Below, piece after piece: positions 10,001-17,658 of a stretch of DNA of 64,000 nucleotides. Numbering within the stretch: position 1 is the first letter of the stretch; each line of letters begins with the position of its first letter. The position numbers were made by a program, and so were the translations under genes. The notes under the pieces were generated by a model, which worked only from the letters and a program-made list of their open reading frames with translations, was not told where the DNA came from and did not search any database. The DNA is taken from positions 1 to 64,000 of the forward strand of contig CALCYQ010000001.1 in NCBI GenBank assembly GCA_937906385.1. Reading direction: 5' to 3'. This stretch comes from an uncultured Candidatus Saccharibacteria bacterium (GTDB taxonomy: Bacteria; Patescibacteriota; Saccharimonadia; Saccharimonadales; Saccharimonadaceae).

Positions 10001-10362
10001 CCGTTGGCACTAAAGTAACTAATGATATCTCCGCCGTCGAAGTAGATAATACTACTACAAATAATCCAGTCATCGCCTATCTTGAAGATTATGACGCAAA
10101 ACATCCAGAAGATAATTCATTTGAGGGCGTACTTGCGCGCATTTCCGGTCAAACCAAAGACGATATTGCTATGATGCTCGAATTCGTCGATTATAGCACT
10201 AAAATCGCAAACTACGATCCGTCCACTCGTTACGATTTTGGCCTTGGCGCGCCTGAACCAGCCCAAATCTCCTTCACCGAGAATTCGCATGATTATTCCG
10301 TCGCCACCATTACACCAACAATTCAAAAAATCTTTATCGATAAAAGGAATTATCTCGTATGA
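7054..10362 (+). CDS. Giant membrane protein with embedded CHAP peptidoglycan hydrolase domain
   Basis: A 1102-residue protein next to the T4SS genes. Residues 1-95 are polar and disordered, followed by a membrane span (about 103-125). Two further hydrophobic regions follow (about 350-385 and 465-545, the latter Ala/Gly/Ile-rich and probably several spans). Residues about 830-980 form a CHAP amidase/endopeptidase domain with candidate catalytic Cys855 (W-N-C-V-S) and His928 (G-H-T-G-V-V). The flanking parts align with the protein at 31714-34761, which lacks the CHAP part. It begins a new unit 74 nt after the terminator, with TATAAT 5 nt before ATG. The stop overlaps the next start (ATGA). A wall-penetrating or channel-associated role is an inference; in other T4SS, CHAP/SLT proteins (VirB1-like) open the wall. 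Confidence 0.75.
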   Translation: MVSTPNDGRYRGKHDPYNSMEEANIRPANIARQELSAAEQAAAKDSGSVSRGQKSFSSNRITRSLQQSEQNQKSNFSNQFRNSVAGRNIKEQGGRKKWLKKAAPLTIIVGVLFGGGAFFYGAQSLLGPHLSALYTGATDLQFTSYNMRNSRLISYMINGGGQVKISGFTTKYSTFSPYLKKRLANNGIEVGHLDSSGAFQSGQFGGKTVLKYEDKIIDASSFQNEFANNANFRDSYYQAKRGRIAGFFDDSADYYYKKKGATRDIFDSYKSTGDNEVDTKNFETTVSDRVTGSDASVNTVRHDTDEETGEDHIRENGEDIDTNRISGDTPESKARAMVNNIAGKVSSIGIPVCSALRIANIAAVTVAAYQIYQSIAYFLSLMEPISKMMAGEGDAAAINETLNFMTTATDQEVSYVDSDGKQQTKTVNGSLLESAGSKLVMGNTLSSKEAVEPYSFDNITRAATTIAVSTGVTNTACAGVMAASAIMSLSATAIPGGKLATFIVGAIAQTVGGIVLTGIVAAIVSAIIPYVAKIFTSNIFETYTGIPAGELFSQGAATANFSLATQGSAYMPSDKDAVKTQNRNTTLALAQEAEIDRLHRSPFDATSPNTFLGSLMSNFTYLSYSNNAVSTFSGLLNSFGKSVRKLSSVSAADEELTYTSNYQECTFLEGATCDMYGLPIPTSDYSTIDVEPDDPAYIAAIQPNLDSSGNIKEGSELGKFINFCTNRQSPWGVKDANILNALQTDFGIVGNNLPVVNDIVDVVNAAEDVANEGWATGSVCMNSKDNPRWDSEFKYYQRYVEDMRILTSMEESNSNSSATSVSGGLSDELAQKIVNHFKDSSNDSKWTVSLRKWNCVSLSTYFVQLFTNVGGKSALTGGSKKGCISCSNGVTVAEGLASYGVPVGTEPRPFSIFSVSGPSAYASGSAGHTGVVLAVNGNDLTIIEAGWGADGYAAVRHYNLDQMQNRKFAYLEDYMDWDALSQAVGTKVTNDISAVEVDNTTTNNPVIAYLEDYDAKHPEDNSFEGVLARISGQTKDDIAMMLEFVDYSTKIANYDPSTRYDFGLGAPEPAQISFTENSHDYSVATITPTIQKIFIDKRNYLV

Positions 10363-12557
10363 AAATCCCCTTCAAAAAGATAAAGTTATTTTTAAAATCC
10401 ACTTTTTTGATTTTAATGGCGTTTATTATTAGTACGCCTACGTTTGCCGCTATTCCAGACGAAAGTATTCTCGATTTTTATAATAAAAATGGTATTTATT
10501 ATTACAATCCATCAGGTAATGAAGATAATTGTAATACTAGCGCTACCACCTTAGTCGGTAATGATTTAACCGAAAAAATCTGGAATTTCTTTATCCAAAA
10601 CGGTTTTAATGACGCGCAAACCGCCGGTATCCTCGGTAATGGTATGGCGGAATCGGGTAACCAACCAACTCGCGCTAGCAATAGTTCTTATTTTGGTCTA
10701 TTCCAATGGGGAGGCGGACGCAAAGATGCTCTATTTGCTAAATTTCAACAAGCTGGTCTTTTAAAATATACTTCCACCGAATATTGGGGTGTTGATGCTT
10801 ACAAAAATATTCCGGAAGCCGATCTTGATAAAATTCTTCAAATCGAACTCGAACATACTCTCTCTGAAAAAGATCTCGATTGGCAAAACGAAATCAAAAA
10901 GACTAACAAGCCAGAAGTTGCCGCCGAAATTTTCCTCGTTTTATTCGAGCGCGCTGTAGGTGGCGATTCGGAAGTTTTATATTATTCACCATATGCAGGA
11001 CGTCTATATCAAGGCACGAAACGCCGTCGCGATTTTGCTACAGAATTCTATCAAAAATATGCCGGCAAAGGCGTCAGCTCCACCGGTAATACTAATGCCG
11101 CTGCTGATGGATCTGATTTAACAATTATTGGCGACTCCATTACAGTCGGTTCGCAATCTGCACTCCAAAATAAATTCCCAAAAATCGCTAATTCAGATAT
11201 TAATGCGCGCGTCAGCCGTCCATGGAGTGAGGGGATTCAAATCGCTAAAAATATGAATCTTCACGGCACAGTTGTATTTGCGCTTGGTTCGAATTCTCCA
11301 GGCCTCACTAAAGCTCAAATTCAAGAAGCTATCACTACTATCGGAACCGATAAAAATATTGTCTTTGTTACGAATTATGACGGAAAATCTACCTACGACT
11401 CAAATAATCGCCTCTTCGAAGAAATTGCTAAAGAAAACTCAAACATTATAATTGCCGACTGGGCAAAAACCGTCGCTCAAAATCCAGACACTTATTTAGA
11501 GTCTGATCATATCCATCCAAATTCTGCCGGCGCCGAACTTTTTGCCGAAACTATCTGGTCCGCAATTAATAGTAATACCAACGAAAATGGCTGTAGTGTA
11601 AATGGCGAATTTCAAGCTTTAGTCTTAGGTTATGCCTGGCCAGAATATCATGCGCCAGGATGGCATGATCGCATGCCAGATTATGCCAAGGCTGTCACAC
11701 AATCTATTAGTGAAGGTCGCTACGTTGGCGGTTCTGTTGCTGGTGTACCGGGTATCGACTGCGGCGGTTTCGTTACTGTTTTAGTTCAAAACTCCGGCCT
11801 CGAACCTAACTATAATGATTCTAAAGGTGCCACTGACACTCAGGAAGCGTGGGTTAAATCCCATAATTGGACTCTAATTAATTCCAACGCCAATACACGC
11901 GTTGATACCAGCCTCCTTCAACCTGGTGATGTAGCTTTCTCGAATGGTCATACTTTTATTTATGTTGGCGAAATAGAAGGTTTCGACTCAGTTATCGCCT
12001 CTGCATCATATTCCACTCACGGCGCCGGTCGCGCTCCAATGGCTGGTAAAGAAGATTTATTATTCGGTAATGGTTCAATCGTACGCTGGTATCGTAATCC
12101 AGATTTTCATCCTTCCGCAACCACTACCGCAAGCGCACTAGCCGCTGGAGGCAATATCTCAAATAACGCTCCAAGTAACTCTACTTTAATAAGTGATCAT
12201 CATCTCACATTTTATAGTGCCGCCGCCGAAGAAAATGGTGGCTATGCCGGACGTAATGCTAGTTCAAATTATAACAACGGCTATCTTGCGCCAGGGCAAG
12301 CTGCTAGTGATTCGCTTCCGCTTGGTACCGTCGTATACATCCAAACTCAAGCCAGCGGTGAGACTTCCTATGCAAACGGAAAATATTTCCTCATTACCGA
12401 CCGTGGTGCCGGTAGTGGAAATTTGGATATTTTCCATGATGTCGCAAATCCTTCCGACAATAACTATCCGCCATACGGTTCTACGAATTCTGCAAAAATC
12501 TATAAAGTCGCCGAAAATATATCATGGCAAACTTTTAAAGCAAAGTATGGGTGGTAA
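10359..12557 (+). CDS. Secreted four-domain cell-wall hydrolase (lysozyme + SGNH + NlpC/P60-like + 3D/RlpA-like)
   Basis: A 732-residue exported protein with an N-terminal signal peptide (hydrophobic residues 8-27, A-A site near 29). Visible domains in order: phage-tail-type lysozyme (about 60-230; A-E98-S with the F-G-L-F-Q-W element); SGNH/GDSL esterase-like (about 255-410; G-D-S at 257-259 and D-H-I-H-P near 383); a Cys/His hydrolase of NlpC/P60 or CHAP type (about 415-590; G-I-D-C468-G-G-F and G-H531-T-F); and a C-terminal double-psi-beta-barrel 3D/RlpA-like domain (about 610-732; D681-R-G...D690). Together these could cut glycan strands, deacylate sugars and cleave peptide stems. Translation is coupled to the CHAP protein upstream by an ATGA overlap. 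Whether its target is the host wall or the cell's own is not decided by sequence. Confidence 0.8.
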   Translation: MKIPFKKIKLFLKSTFLILMAFIISTPTFAAIPDESILDFYNKNGIYYYNPSGNEDNCNTSATTLVGNDLTEKIWNFFIQNGFNDAQTAGILGNGMAESGNQPTRASNSSYFGLFQWGGGRKDALFAKFQQAGLLKYTSTEYWGVDAYKNIPEADLDKILQIELEHTLSEKDLDWQNEIKKTNKPEVAAEIFLVLFERAVGGDSEVLYYSPYAGRLYQGTKRRRDFATEFYQKYAGKGVSSTGNTNAAADGSDLTIIGDSITVGSQSALQNKFPKIANSDINARVSRPWSEGIQIAKNMNLHGTVVFALGSNSPGLTKAQIQEAITTIGTDKNIVFVTNYDGKSTYDSNNRLFEEIAKENSNIIIADWAKTVAQNPDTYLESDHIHPNSAGAELFAETIWSAINSNTNENGCSVNGEFQALVLGYAWPEYHAPGWHDRMPDYAKAVTQSISEGRYVGGSVAGVPGIDCGGFVTVLVQNSGLEPNYNDSKGATDTQEAWVKSHNWTLINSNANTRVDTSLLQPGDVAFSNGHTFIYVGEIEGFDSVIASASYSTHGAGRAPMAGKEDLLFGNGSIVRWYRNPDFHPSATTTASALAAGGNISNNAPSNSTLISDHHLTFYSAAAEENGGYAGRNASSNYNNGYLAPGQAASDSLPLGTVVYIQTQASGETSYANGKYFLITDRGAGSGNLDIFHDVANPSDNNYPPYGSTNSAKIYKVAENISWQTFKAKYGW

Positions 12558-12559
12558 TT

Positions 12560-13492
12560 ATGGATAAAATAAAGCAAAAAATAAAAGTCCTCTGGAAAAA
12601 TCTTAGTAATACTAAGCGCGCCATCCTAATTGTCGCCATCATATTATTTGTTTTTGTGATTTTTTATTCCGCCATTACATTAATAACTCGCACCGGCAAA
12701 ATCGCTACGACTGTAAAATATGCACCATATCACGCCACAATTACCTTAAATAATTCAAAAATCACTAATAATACTACCGTTTGGCTTGAGCCGGGAAACT
12801 ATCATCTAAAAGTTGAATTTGAGCATTTTATAACCGATGAGCGCGATATTACTATTGATAAAGATCATAATTATATCGTTGGAATTTTAGCCTCATCAGA
12901 CGAGCAAGGTGAAGAATATTATAAAAAGCATCGCGAAGAATTTGCCGAAGCTGAAGGTGTAGTTGGTCAATATTTAAATGAAGAAGGTCTCCGCATTAAA
13001 AAACAATATACAATCCTAAATTATTTACCAATTAATAATTCACTCTATTCTATCAGCTATGATTACACTGACGACATGGTGCCAATTATTGGCATAAAAA
13101 CTGAACCAAAATATCTCGACGATGCCGTCGAAAAATTAAAAACACTCAAAAATGTTGATTTAACCGCTTATCAAATTAATTTTACGCCAACTAATCCATT
13201 TGCAATTTACAAAGAAGTTAGCGCCGAAAAACCTCTCGACGTAATTAAAAAATCTTTCACAAATATTGATGATTATTACATTTTAGAAGGTCAATATCTT
13301 GCCGACGATTATTTCACCACAAAAATTTACACTTATAGTTACGAGATGGATTATTCCTACGCACATTATCGCGCCTTACTTCATAAAGAAGGGAATAAAT
13401 GGAAGCTCGTCGCTGCTCCACAACCTCTTCTTACAAGAGAAAACACACCGAATGTTGATAAATCCATTCTCGATTCAGTTAATTCATTCTAA
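12560..13492 (+). CDS. Single-pass membrane protein with PEGA-like domain
   Basis: A 310-residue protein: short basic cytosolic N-terminus, one membrane span (about 23-43), then an extracytoplasmic part. Residues about 50-100 resemble a PEGA surface-layer-type beta domain (A-T-I-T-L-N, then L-E-P-G-N-Y-H-L-K-V, then a polar strand). The remaining 200 residues are not recognised. The ATG at 12560 is preferred to an in-frame GTG at 12551 that overlaps the upstream gene. It is the last gene of the wall-hydrolase unit and ends tail-to-tail with recF, overlapping it by 4 bp without a visible terminator. Confidence 0.6.
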   Translation: MDKIKQKIKVLWKNLSNTKRAILIVAIILFVFVIFYSAITLITRTGKIATTVKYAPYHATITLNNSKITNNTTVWLEPGNYHLKVEFEHFITDERDITIDKDHNYIVGILASSDEQGEEYYKKHREEFAEAEGVVGQYLNEEGLRIKKQYTILNYLPINNSLYSISYDYTDDMVPIIGIKTEPKYLDDAVEKLKTLKNVDLTAYQINFTPTNPFAIYKEVSAEKPLDVIKKSFTNIDDYYILEGQYLADDYFTTKIYTYSYEMDYSYAHYRALLHKEGNKWKLVAAPQPLLTRENTPNVDKSILDSVNSF

Positions 13493-14508
13493 AGCTCTAC
13501 ATTTACGCGCATATCACTTGGCACTGTCGTACTCGTAATAATCATTTGATAGTCTTTAAAGTTAGCAACCAAATGTTTTTGCCGCATCTCGTCTAATTCA
13601 GAGAAAATATCATCAAGTAAAACTACCGGCGCTTTTCCAACCTCTTGCTCTAGTATTCTTGCTTCAATAAATTTTAGCGCTAAAATCATACTTCGGTTTT
13701 CACCACGCGACGCCGATCCATCCGCCTTTTGATTATTAAAATGAAACTCATAATCATCTCGATGCACTCCAAAACTCGTATATCCTAAAATATGATCTTT
13801 TTCAAAATTTTGCTCCAATCTCCGCAAATATTCATTTTCATCGCAATTTAGACCTAAATATCGCAACTCACAAACATCACTATTTTTTGCAATATTTCGA
13901 TAAACATCCGTCATATTTTTATTAATTTTTGCCAAGTTTTGCACTCGCCAGTGGATAACTTTTGCACCATAATTTGCACACATAATATTCCACGAGAACA
14001 AATCATCACGCGAAATATTCTCTTGCTTTAATAAATCATTTCGCTGTTTTAAAGCTTTATTATATTTTCCTAAAGCTAAACTATAATTTTCGTCAATTTG
14101 CTTAAATAGTTCATCAAAATAATCTCGCCGACGTGACGGAGAAGACCCTACTAAATAAATATCATCCGGCTCAAATAACACCACTGGATAACGATTTTTC
14201 TTTGGAAGTCTTAAACTCTTTTTACCGTCAATTTCAAAATTTTTTTTCGCTCCATCAAAACGAATAATGATTTTTTGCGCATCAGCCAACTTAATTTCTG
14301 CGCGATAAAAATTTTTTCCACGTTTTAATATCTCATTATCCACACCTTTAAAACTTTTTCCACGTAGCGCAAGATAAATTGCTTCAAGTACTGAAGTTTT
14401 TCCACTTCCATTTTCGCCAATTATTAATGTAGTTGGACGATTACAATCCAACTCAAATTCATCATGACAACGAAAATTTCTTAGACTGACTTTTTGAATA
14501 ATATTCAT
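13489..14508 (-). CDS. recF: DNA replication and repair protein RecF
   Basis: SMC-like ATPase that loads RecA at gapped DNA with RecO and RecR. The 339-residue protein has Walker A G-E-N-G-S-G-K-T at about 32-39, the signature region S-R-G-E-N-R near residue 268, and Walker B V-V-L-L-D-D-I-F-S-E-L-D near 295-306. Gene order dnaA-dnaN-recF on the same strand is the classical origin arrangement. It follows dnaN with a 1-bp overlap. Confidence 0.95.
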   Translation of the reverse strand: MNIIQKVSLRNFRCHDEFELDCNRPTTLIIGENGSGKTSVLEAIYLALRGKSFKGVDNEILKRGKNFYRAEIKLADAQKIIIRFDGAKKNFEIDGKKSLRLPKKNRYPVVLFEPDDIYLVGSSPSRRRDYFDELFKQIDENYSLALGKYNKALKQRNDLLKQENISRDDLFSWNIMCANYGAKVIHWRVQNLAKINKNMTDVYRNIAKNSDVCELRYLGLNCDENEYLRRLEQNFEKDHILGYTSFGVHRDDYEFHFNNQKADGSASRGENRSMILALKFIEARILEQEVGKAPVVLLDDIFSELDEMRQKHLVANFKDYQMIITSTTVPSDMRVNVEL

Positions 14509-15611
14509 TAACTATTTAATGGCATAATAATATGCGTATAATCTTCACTTTTTGCATTCTTAATCTTTATTGGATCAAGTTTACCGGACATACTGAAAAT
14601 AATTTTTCCTTCAATTATTGAATTTAATGCATCAAGTAAATAACGCGAATTTAAAGTTACTTTTGCGTCTTGTTCGATCTTTGCTTCCATTGCTGATGAG
14701 TTTTCACCCACCTCACTCGCTACTGCTGTAATTAAGAAAGTACCATCATCCTTCTTCGCTTCGCAAATAATTGAGCCGCCAGAATCACGTGCGAATAATG
14801 CCGCCACTTTCGTCATCCTAATAAGCTCGGCTTTATCTAGCTCAATATTAGAATTACATTTTTCTGGAATTAATCGACGATAATCCGGAAAACTTGCATC
14901 GATTAATTTTGAAGTAATTTCTACCTCGCCCATTCTGAAACGAATTTGCGCATCCGTAATTAGCACCTCAATCTCATCCATGCCGTCATTAATTGAACGA
15001 ATTACTTCCTGTAAAGCATTAGTTGGCACGATTACTTTAATATCACTTGTAACTTTTTCTACAAATTTCTTGTCCGCCAAACGATAACCATCCGTCGCAG
15101 CAATATAAAGCGCATCTTCAAAAGTATTAAAATACACACCCGTCAAAGCTGGACGTGTCGTGTCATTACTTGCAGCAATTATTACTTCATTTACCGCTTC
15201 TTTAAAAATATCTACCGAAATCTTAAAAGTTGCCGCTTCTTTCTCATTAATTTTTGGTAGTTCCGGAAAATCATCCGCCAAAATACCATTAACCGTAGAT
15301 TTATATTTACCAGCCGCGATAGTTAACTTCTCGTCCTTAGCGAATAATTTAACAGTTTCTTTTGGTAAATTAGATACAAATTCAGATAACAATTTTGCTG
15401 GTACAGTTATAGTACCATTCTTTTTTGCTTTTGCATTTACATATACAACTGTTGCTAAATTTAAATCTGTGGCTGTTAAGGTAAGTTGATTTTCCTCAGC
15501 TCTTAAAAGTACATTACTTAAGATTGGTAATCCTGCCTTTGTACTGGCTGCTACTCTACTTACGATATTTAGAGCTTTCGCTAGACGATCTTGTAAAACT
15601 TCTACCTCCAT
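14508..15611 (-). CDS. dnaN: DNA polymerase III beta subunit (sliding clamp)
   Basis: A 367-residue ring-forming processivity factor with three repeated clamp folds. The N-terminal pattern L-Q-D-R-L-A-K-A-L-N-I-V-S-R, the T-D-L-N-L-A motif and the C-terminal end I-I-M-P-L are typical. The length is standard (366-378 aa). An AAAGGAGG ribosome binding site precedes the ATG. It lies downstream of dnaA across a 288-bp gap that probably carries the unwinding region of the origin. Confidence 0.97.
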   Translation of the reverse strand: MEVEVLQDRLAKALNIVSRVAASTKAGLPILSNVLLRAEENQLTLTATDLNLATVVYVNAKAKKNGTITVPAKLLSEFVSNLPKETVKLFAKDEKLTIAAGKYKSTVNGILADDFPELPKINEKEAATFKISVDIFKEAVNEVIIAASNDTTRPALTGVYFNTFEDALYIAATDGYRLADKKFVEKVTSDIKVIVPTNALQEVIRSINDGMDEIEVLITDAQIRFRMGEVEITSKLIDASFPDYRRLIPEKCNSNIELDKAELIRMTKVAALFARDSGGSIICEAKKDDGTFLITAVASEVGENSSAMEAKIEQDAKVTLNSRYLLDALNSIIEGKIIFSMSGKLDPIKIKNAKSEDYTHIIMPLNS

Positions 15612-15899
15612 ATTTTCCTCCTTTAGAAGTTTATTATTTCCTTATTATTAAAAGTAATAGTAGTATTAATAGTTCTATGTGTAAAAAGTGTAAAACTTTC
15701 ACTTAACAGGGAAAAACTTATTAAAGTATTTGTGCGAAACTGGTGAATAAATTTTTGGAAAACTTGTTTAAAAGCTACATCTTTTTGCGGAAAACTATTT
15801 TTTTGCTTAAAACTTTCCACAGTTTGGTTTTTTTGCACAATTTCTTTCCACGTTTTTTGCTCATACTTCTGCACGGAGTTTTGCACGCTTTTTCCACTT
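15612..15899. other. Candidate oriC segment between dnaA and dnaN
   Basis: No credible gene. Read in the dnaA direction (minus), it has repeated GTGGAAA and GTGCAAAA words (about 15780-15899) near the dnaA end. Two TTTTACAC words 10 nt apart (15678-15696 region) then sit directly next to an AT-rich stretch. On the plus strand that stretch contains six consecutive triplets TAA-TAG-TAG-TAT-TAA-TAG at 15655-15672. This is the layout of DnaA boxes followed by a DnaA-trio unwinding element known from Bacillus subtilis oriC. The identification is by pattern only. Confidence 0.6.
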
Positions 15900-17285
15900 T
15901 CAATTAGCATAAATCTTTTCCCTTAAGTCGCTAATCTGTTGACGTAAATTAAAATCGGTTTTAAGAGCAGTTTCAATTACTTTTATACCGTGCATAATTG
16001 TAGTGTGATCTTTATTAAACTCTTGGCCAATACGTACCGTGCTCAATCCAAGCTGATCCTTTAATAAATACATTGCTACCTGTCTAGCGCTTTTAATATT
16101 TTTAACTCTACTTGTGCCGTATAGATCTTTTCCAGATAGATCGTAATATTTTGCTACTTTATCTACTACTTGTTTTGGCGAGATAGCGCGACGTTTTACA
16201 TCTTCTTGTGGCGCAATTATCATACCTTCTTCAATTAAATCATCAGGGGAGATGCCACGTAACTCGGAGAGTGCTAAAACTTGGTTTAATTTTCCTTCCA
16301 AATCGCGAATATTATTACGGATATTATCCGCTAAATATTCTACCGTCTTGTCGCCGATAGTCTTGCCGAGCATTTCGGCCTTTGTCTTCAAAATAGCGCA
16401 GCGCGTCTCGAAATCTGGCATCTGAATATCGATTGGCACACCCATCATTAAGCGCGATGCTAAGCGTTCGTCTACGGTTGCAATTTGGGTTGGCAATCGA
16501 TCGGAGCTTACAATTATCTGCTTATTATGCTGGTGTAACTCATTGAAAGTATGGAAGAATTCATCCTGGGATTTTTCCTTACCGACGATAAATTGAAAGT
16601 CATCCACAATTAATACATCGACTTTACGATATTTATCTGTAAAACCATCCAATTTTTTACGCATTGCTTCGACGAAATCATGATAAAACTGCTCAATTGT
16701 GACATAGAGCACTTTCATATCTGGATTTCGCTCTAATAGCTCGTTGCCGATGGCTTGAATTAGATGTGTTTTACCTAGACCGGGCCCACCGTAAATAAAA
16801 TATGGATTATATCGCTCGCCTGGATGCTCAATAATTGCATGTGCGGCACTCACGGCAAGATCATTATTACTACCGACTACATAGTTATCTAAACGATAGC
16901 GTGGGTTTAGTCCTGTATCGTTATTATTAAGAATAGGTTTACTGTAAGAATTTATTAGATTAGGCGCTCTATGAATTGTATCGGTAGTTATTCTAGGAAA
17001 AGAAGGGATTTCGCGCGCGCTACCACGGGATACTTTATTAGTGTCACCTTTACTTTCTATTACGCGTAATTCATTATAGGAAAAATGTGCCGTTTTTAGA
17101 GCATCTTCGACCGCAGATCGATATTTACCCTCAATTTGGGCTTTTACGAATACGCTCGGCACCGCTACGGTTAGGATTCCATCCTTATTTGATACAAAGT
17201 TAAACTTTGTAAAATATGTAGCAAAGGCCATCTCGGAGACGGTATTCTTTATCTCGTCCAAAACTGTCTGCCATTCATTAGGCAT
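15900..17285 (-). CDS. dnaA: Chromosomal replication initiator DnaA
   Basis: AAA+ initiator that binds DnaA boxes and melts oriC. The 461-residue protein has the N-terminal helicase/DnaB-interaction domain (residues 1-80), a linker, the ATPase core with G-G-P-G-L-G-K-T, Walker B L-I-V-D-D-F-Q-F, and the C-terminal helix-turn-helix signature including D-H-T-T-I-M-H-G. The start at 17285 is chosen because a GGAGG-type site lies just upstream (about 17288-17300); the longer frame to 17330 would place coding sequence over the promoter. The gene has a DnaA box inside its promoter. Confidence 0.97.
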   Translation of the reverse strand: MPNEWQTVLDEIKNTVSEMAFATYFTKFNFVSNKDGILTVAVPSVFVKAQIEGKYRSAVEDALKTAHFSYNELRVIESKGDTNKVSRGSAREIPSFPRITTDTIHRAPNLINSYSKPILNNNDTGLNPRYRLDNYVVGSNNDLAVSAAHAIIEHPGERYNPYFIYGGPGLGKTHLIQAIGNELLERNPDMKVLYVTIEQFYHDFVEAMRKKLDGFTDKYRKVDVLIVDDFQFIVGKEKSQDEFFHTFNELHQHNKQIIVSSDRLPTQIATVDERLASRLMMGVPIDIQMPDFETRCAILKTKAEMLGKTIGDKTVEYLADNIRNNIRDLEGKLNQVLALSELRGISPDDLIEEGMIIAPQEDVKRRAISPKQVVDKVAKYYDLSGKDLYGTSRVKNIKSARQVAMYLLKDQLGLSTVRIGQEFNKDHTTIMHGIKVIETALKTDFNLRQQISDLREKIYAN

Positions 17286-17312
17286 CTCCTTGACCTCCTC
17301 TCTATGGGTTCT

Positions 17313-17341
17313 ATTATACGACTTTTCCACAGCTTTTCACA
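17313..17341 (-). promoter_or_regulatory. dnaA promoter with internal DnaA box
   Basis: On the minus strand TATAAT lies at 17318-17313, and a weak -35 (TGTGAA) at 17341-17336 is 17 nt away. The word TTTTCCACA (17323-17331, plus strand) fills the spacer and is DnaA-box-like (consensus TTATCCACA, one mismatch). Autorepression of dnaA by DnaA is a known mechanism; here it is inferred. Confidence 0.6.
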
Positions 17342-17460
17342 GATTGAAATAATATTTTCTAATATATTTTTAGGCTAACAGATAAGATTTTTCCCCAACT
17401 CGGTCAAAAACAGAGAAGTGGGTATGTGGAAAAACCCTTGATAAAAGTGGAAAAAATCAG
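17332..17460. other. DnaA-box-like repeats upstream of dnaA (candidate oriC part)
   Basis: Besides the box at 17323-17331, TGTGGAAAA occurs at 17425-17433 and AGTGGAAAA at 17446-17454, with a degenerate TTTTCACAG at 17334-17342. The gap between divergent dnaA and rpmH is a common oriC position. These words differ from the TTATCCACA consensus by an A-to-T change shared by most copies here, suggesting a lineage-specific box. Confidence 0.5.
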
Positions 17461-17466
17461 TATAAT
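17438..17466 (+). promoter_or_regulatory. Promoter of rpmH-rnpA-yidC-khpB
   Basis: TTGATA at 17438-17443, a 17-nt spacer and TATAAT at 17461-17466. The spacer overlaps a DnaA-box-like word. The predicted leader is about 44 nt and ends in an AGGAAA site before rpmH, so this unit is not leaderless. Confidence 0.75.
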
Positions 17467-17516
17467 AGACATAATTCTTTTTATAAAACAATAATTACAA
17501 AGTCAGGAAAATACTC

Positions 17517-17654
17517 ATGCCAAAGCGTACTTATCAACCACACAAACGTCAACGCAAAGTTGAACACGGTTTTCGCAAACGCAACTCTACTATAAATGGC
17601 CGCAAGGTTCTTGCTCGTCGTCGTATTAAAGGTCGCGCTCGCTTAACCGCCTAA
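17517..17654 (+). CDS. rpmH: 50S ribosomal protein L34
   Basis: A 45-residue, strongly basic protein. It opens M-P-K-R-T-Y-Q-P and contains G-F-R-K-R-N-S-T and [10 protein letters not shown], matching L34 along its whole length. It is first in the conserved rpmH-rnpA-yidC-jag operon beside the origin. Start ATG at 17517 with AGGAAA upstream. Confidence 0.96.
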   Translation: MPKRTYQPHKRQRKVEHGFRKRNSTINGRKVLARRRIKGRARLTA

Positions 17655-17658
17655 GTCG

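Noticed and set aside
15623..15910. 95-codon open frame on minus between dnaA and dnaN
   Set aside because: It starts inside the last codons of dnaA, has no ribosome binding site, and its composition simply reflects the GTGGAAA/GTGCAAAA repeats and AT-rich origin DNA.
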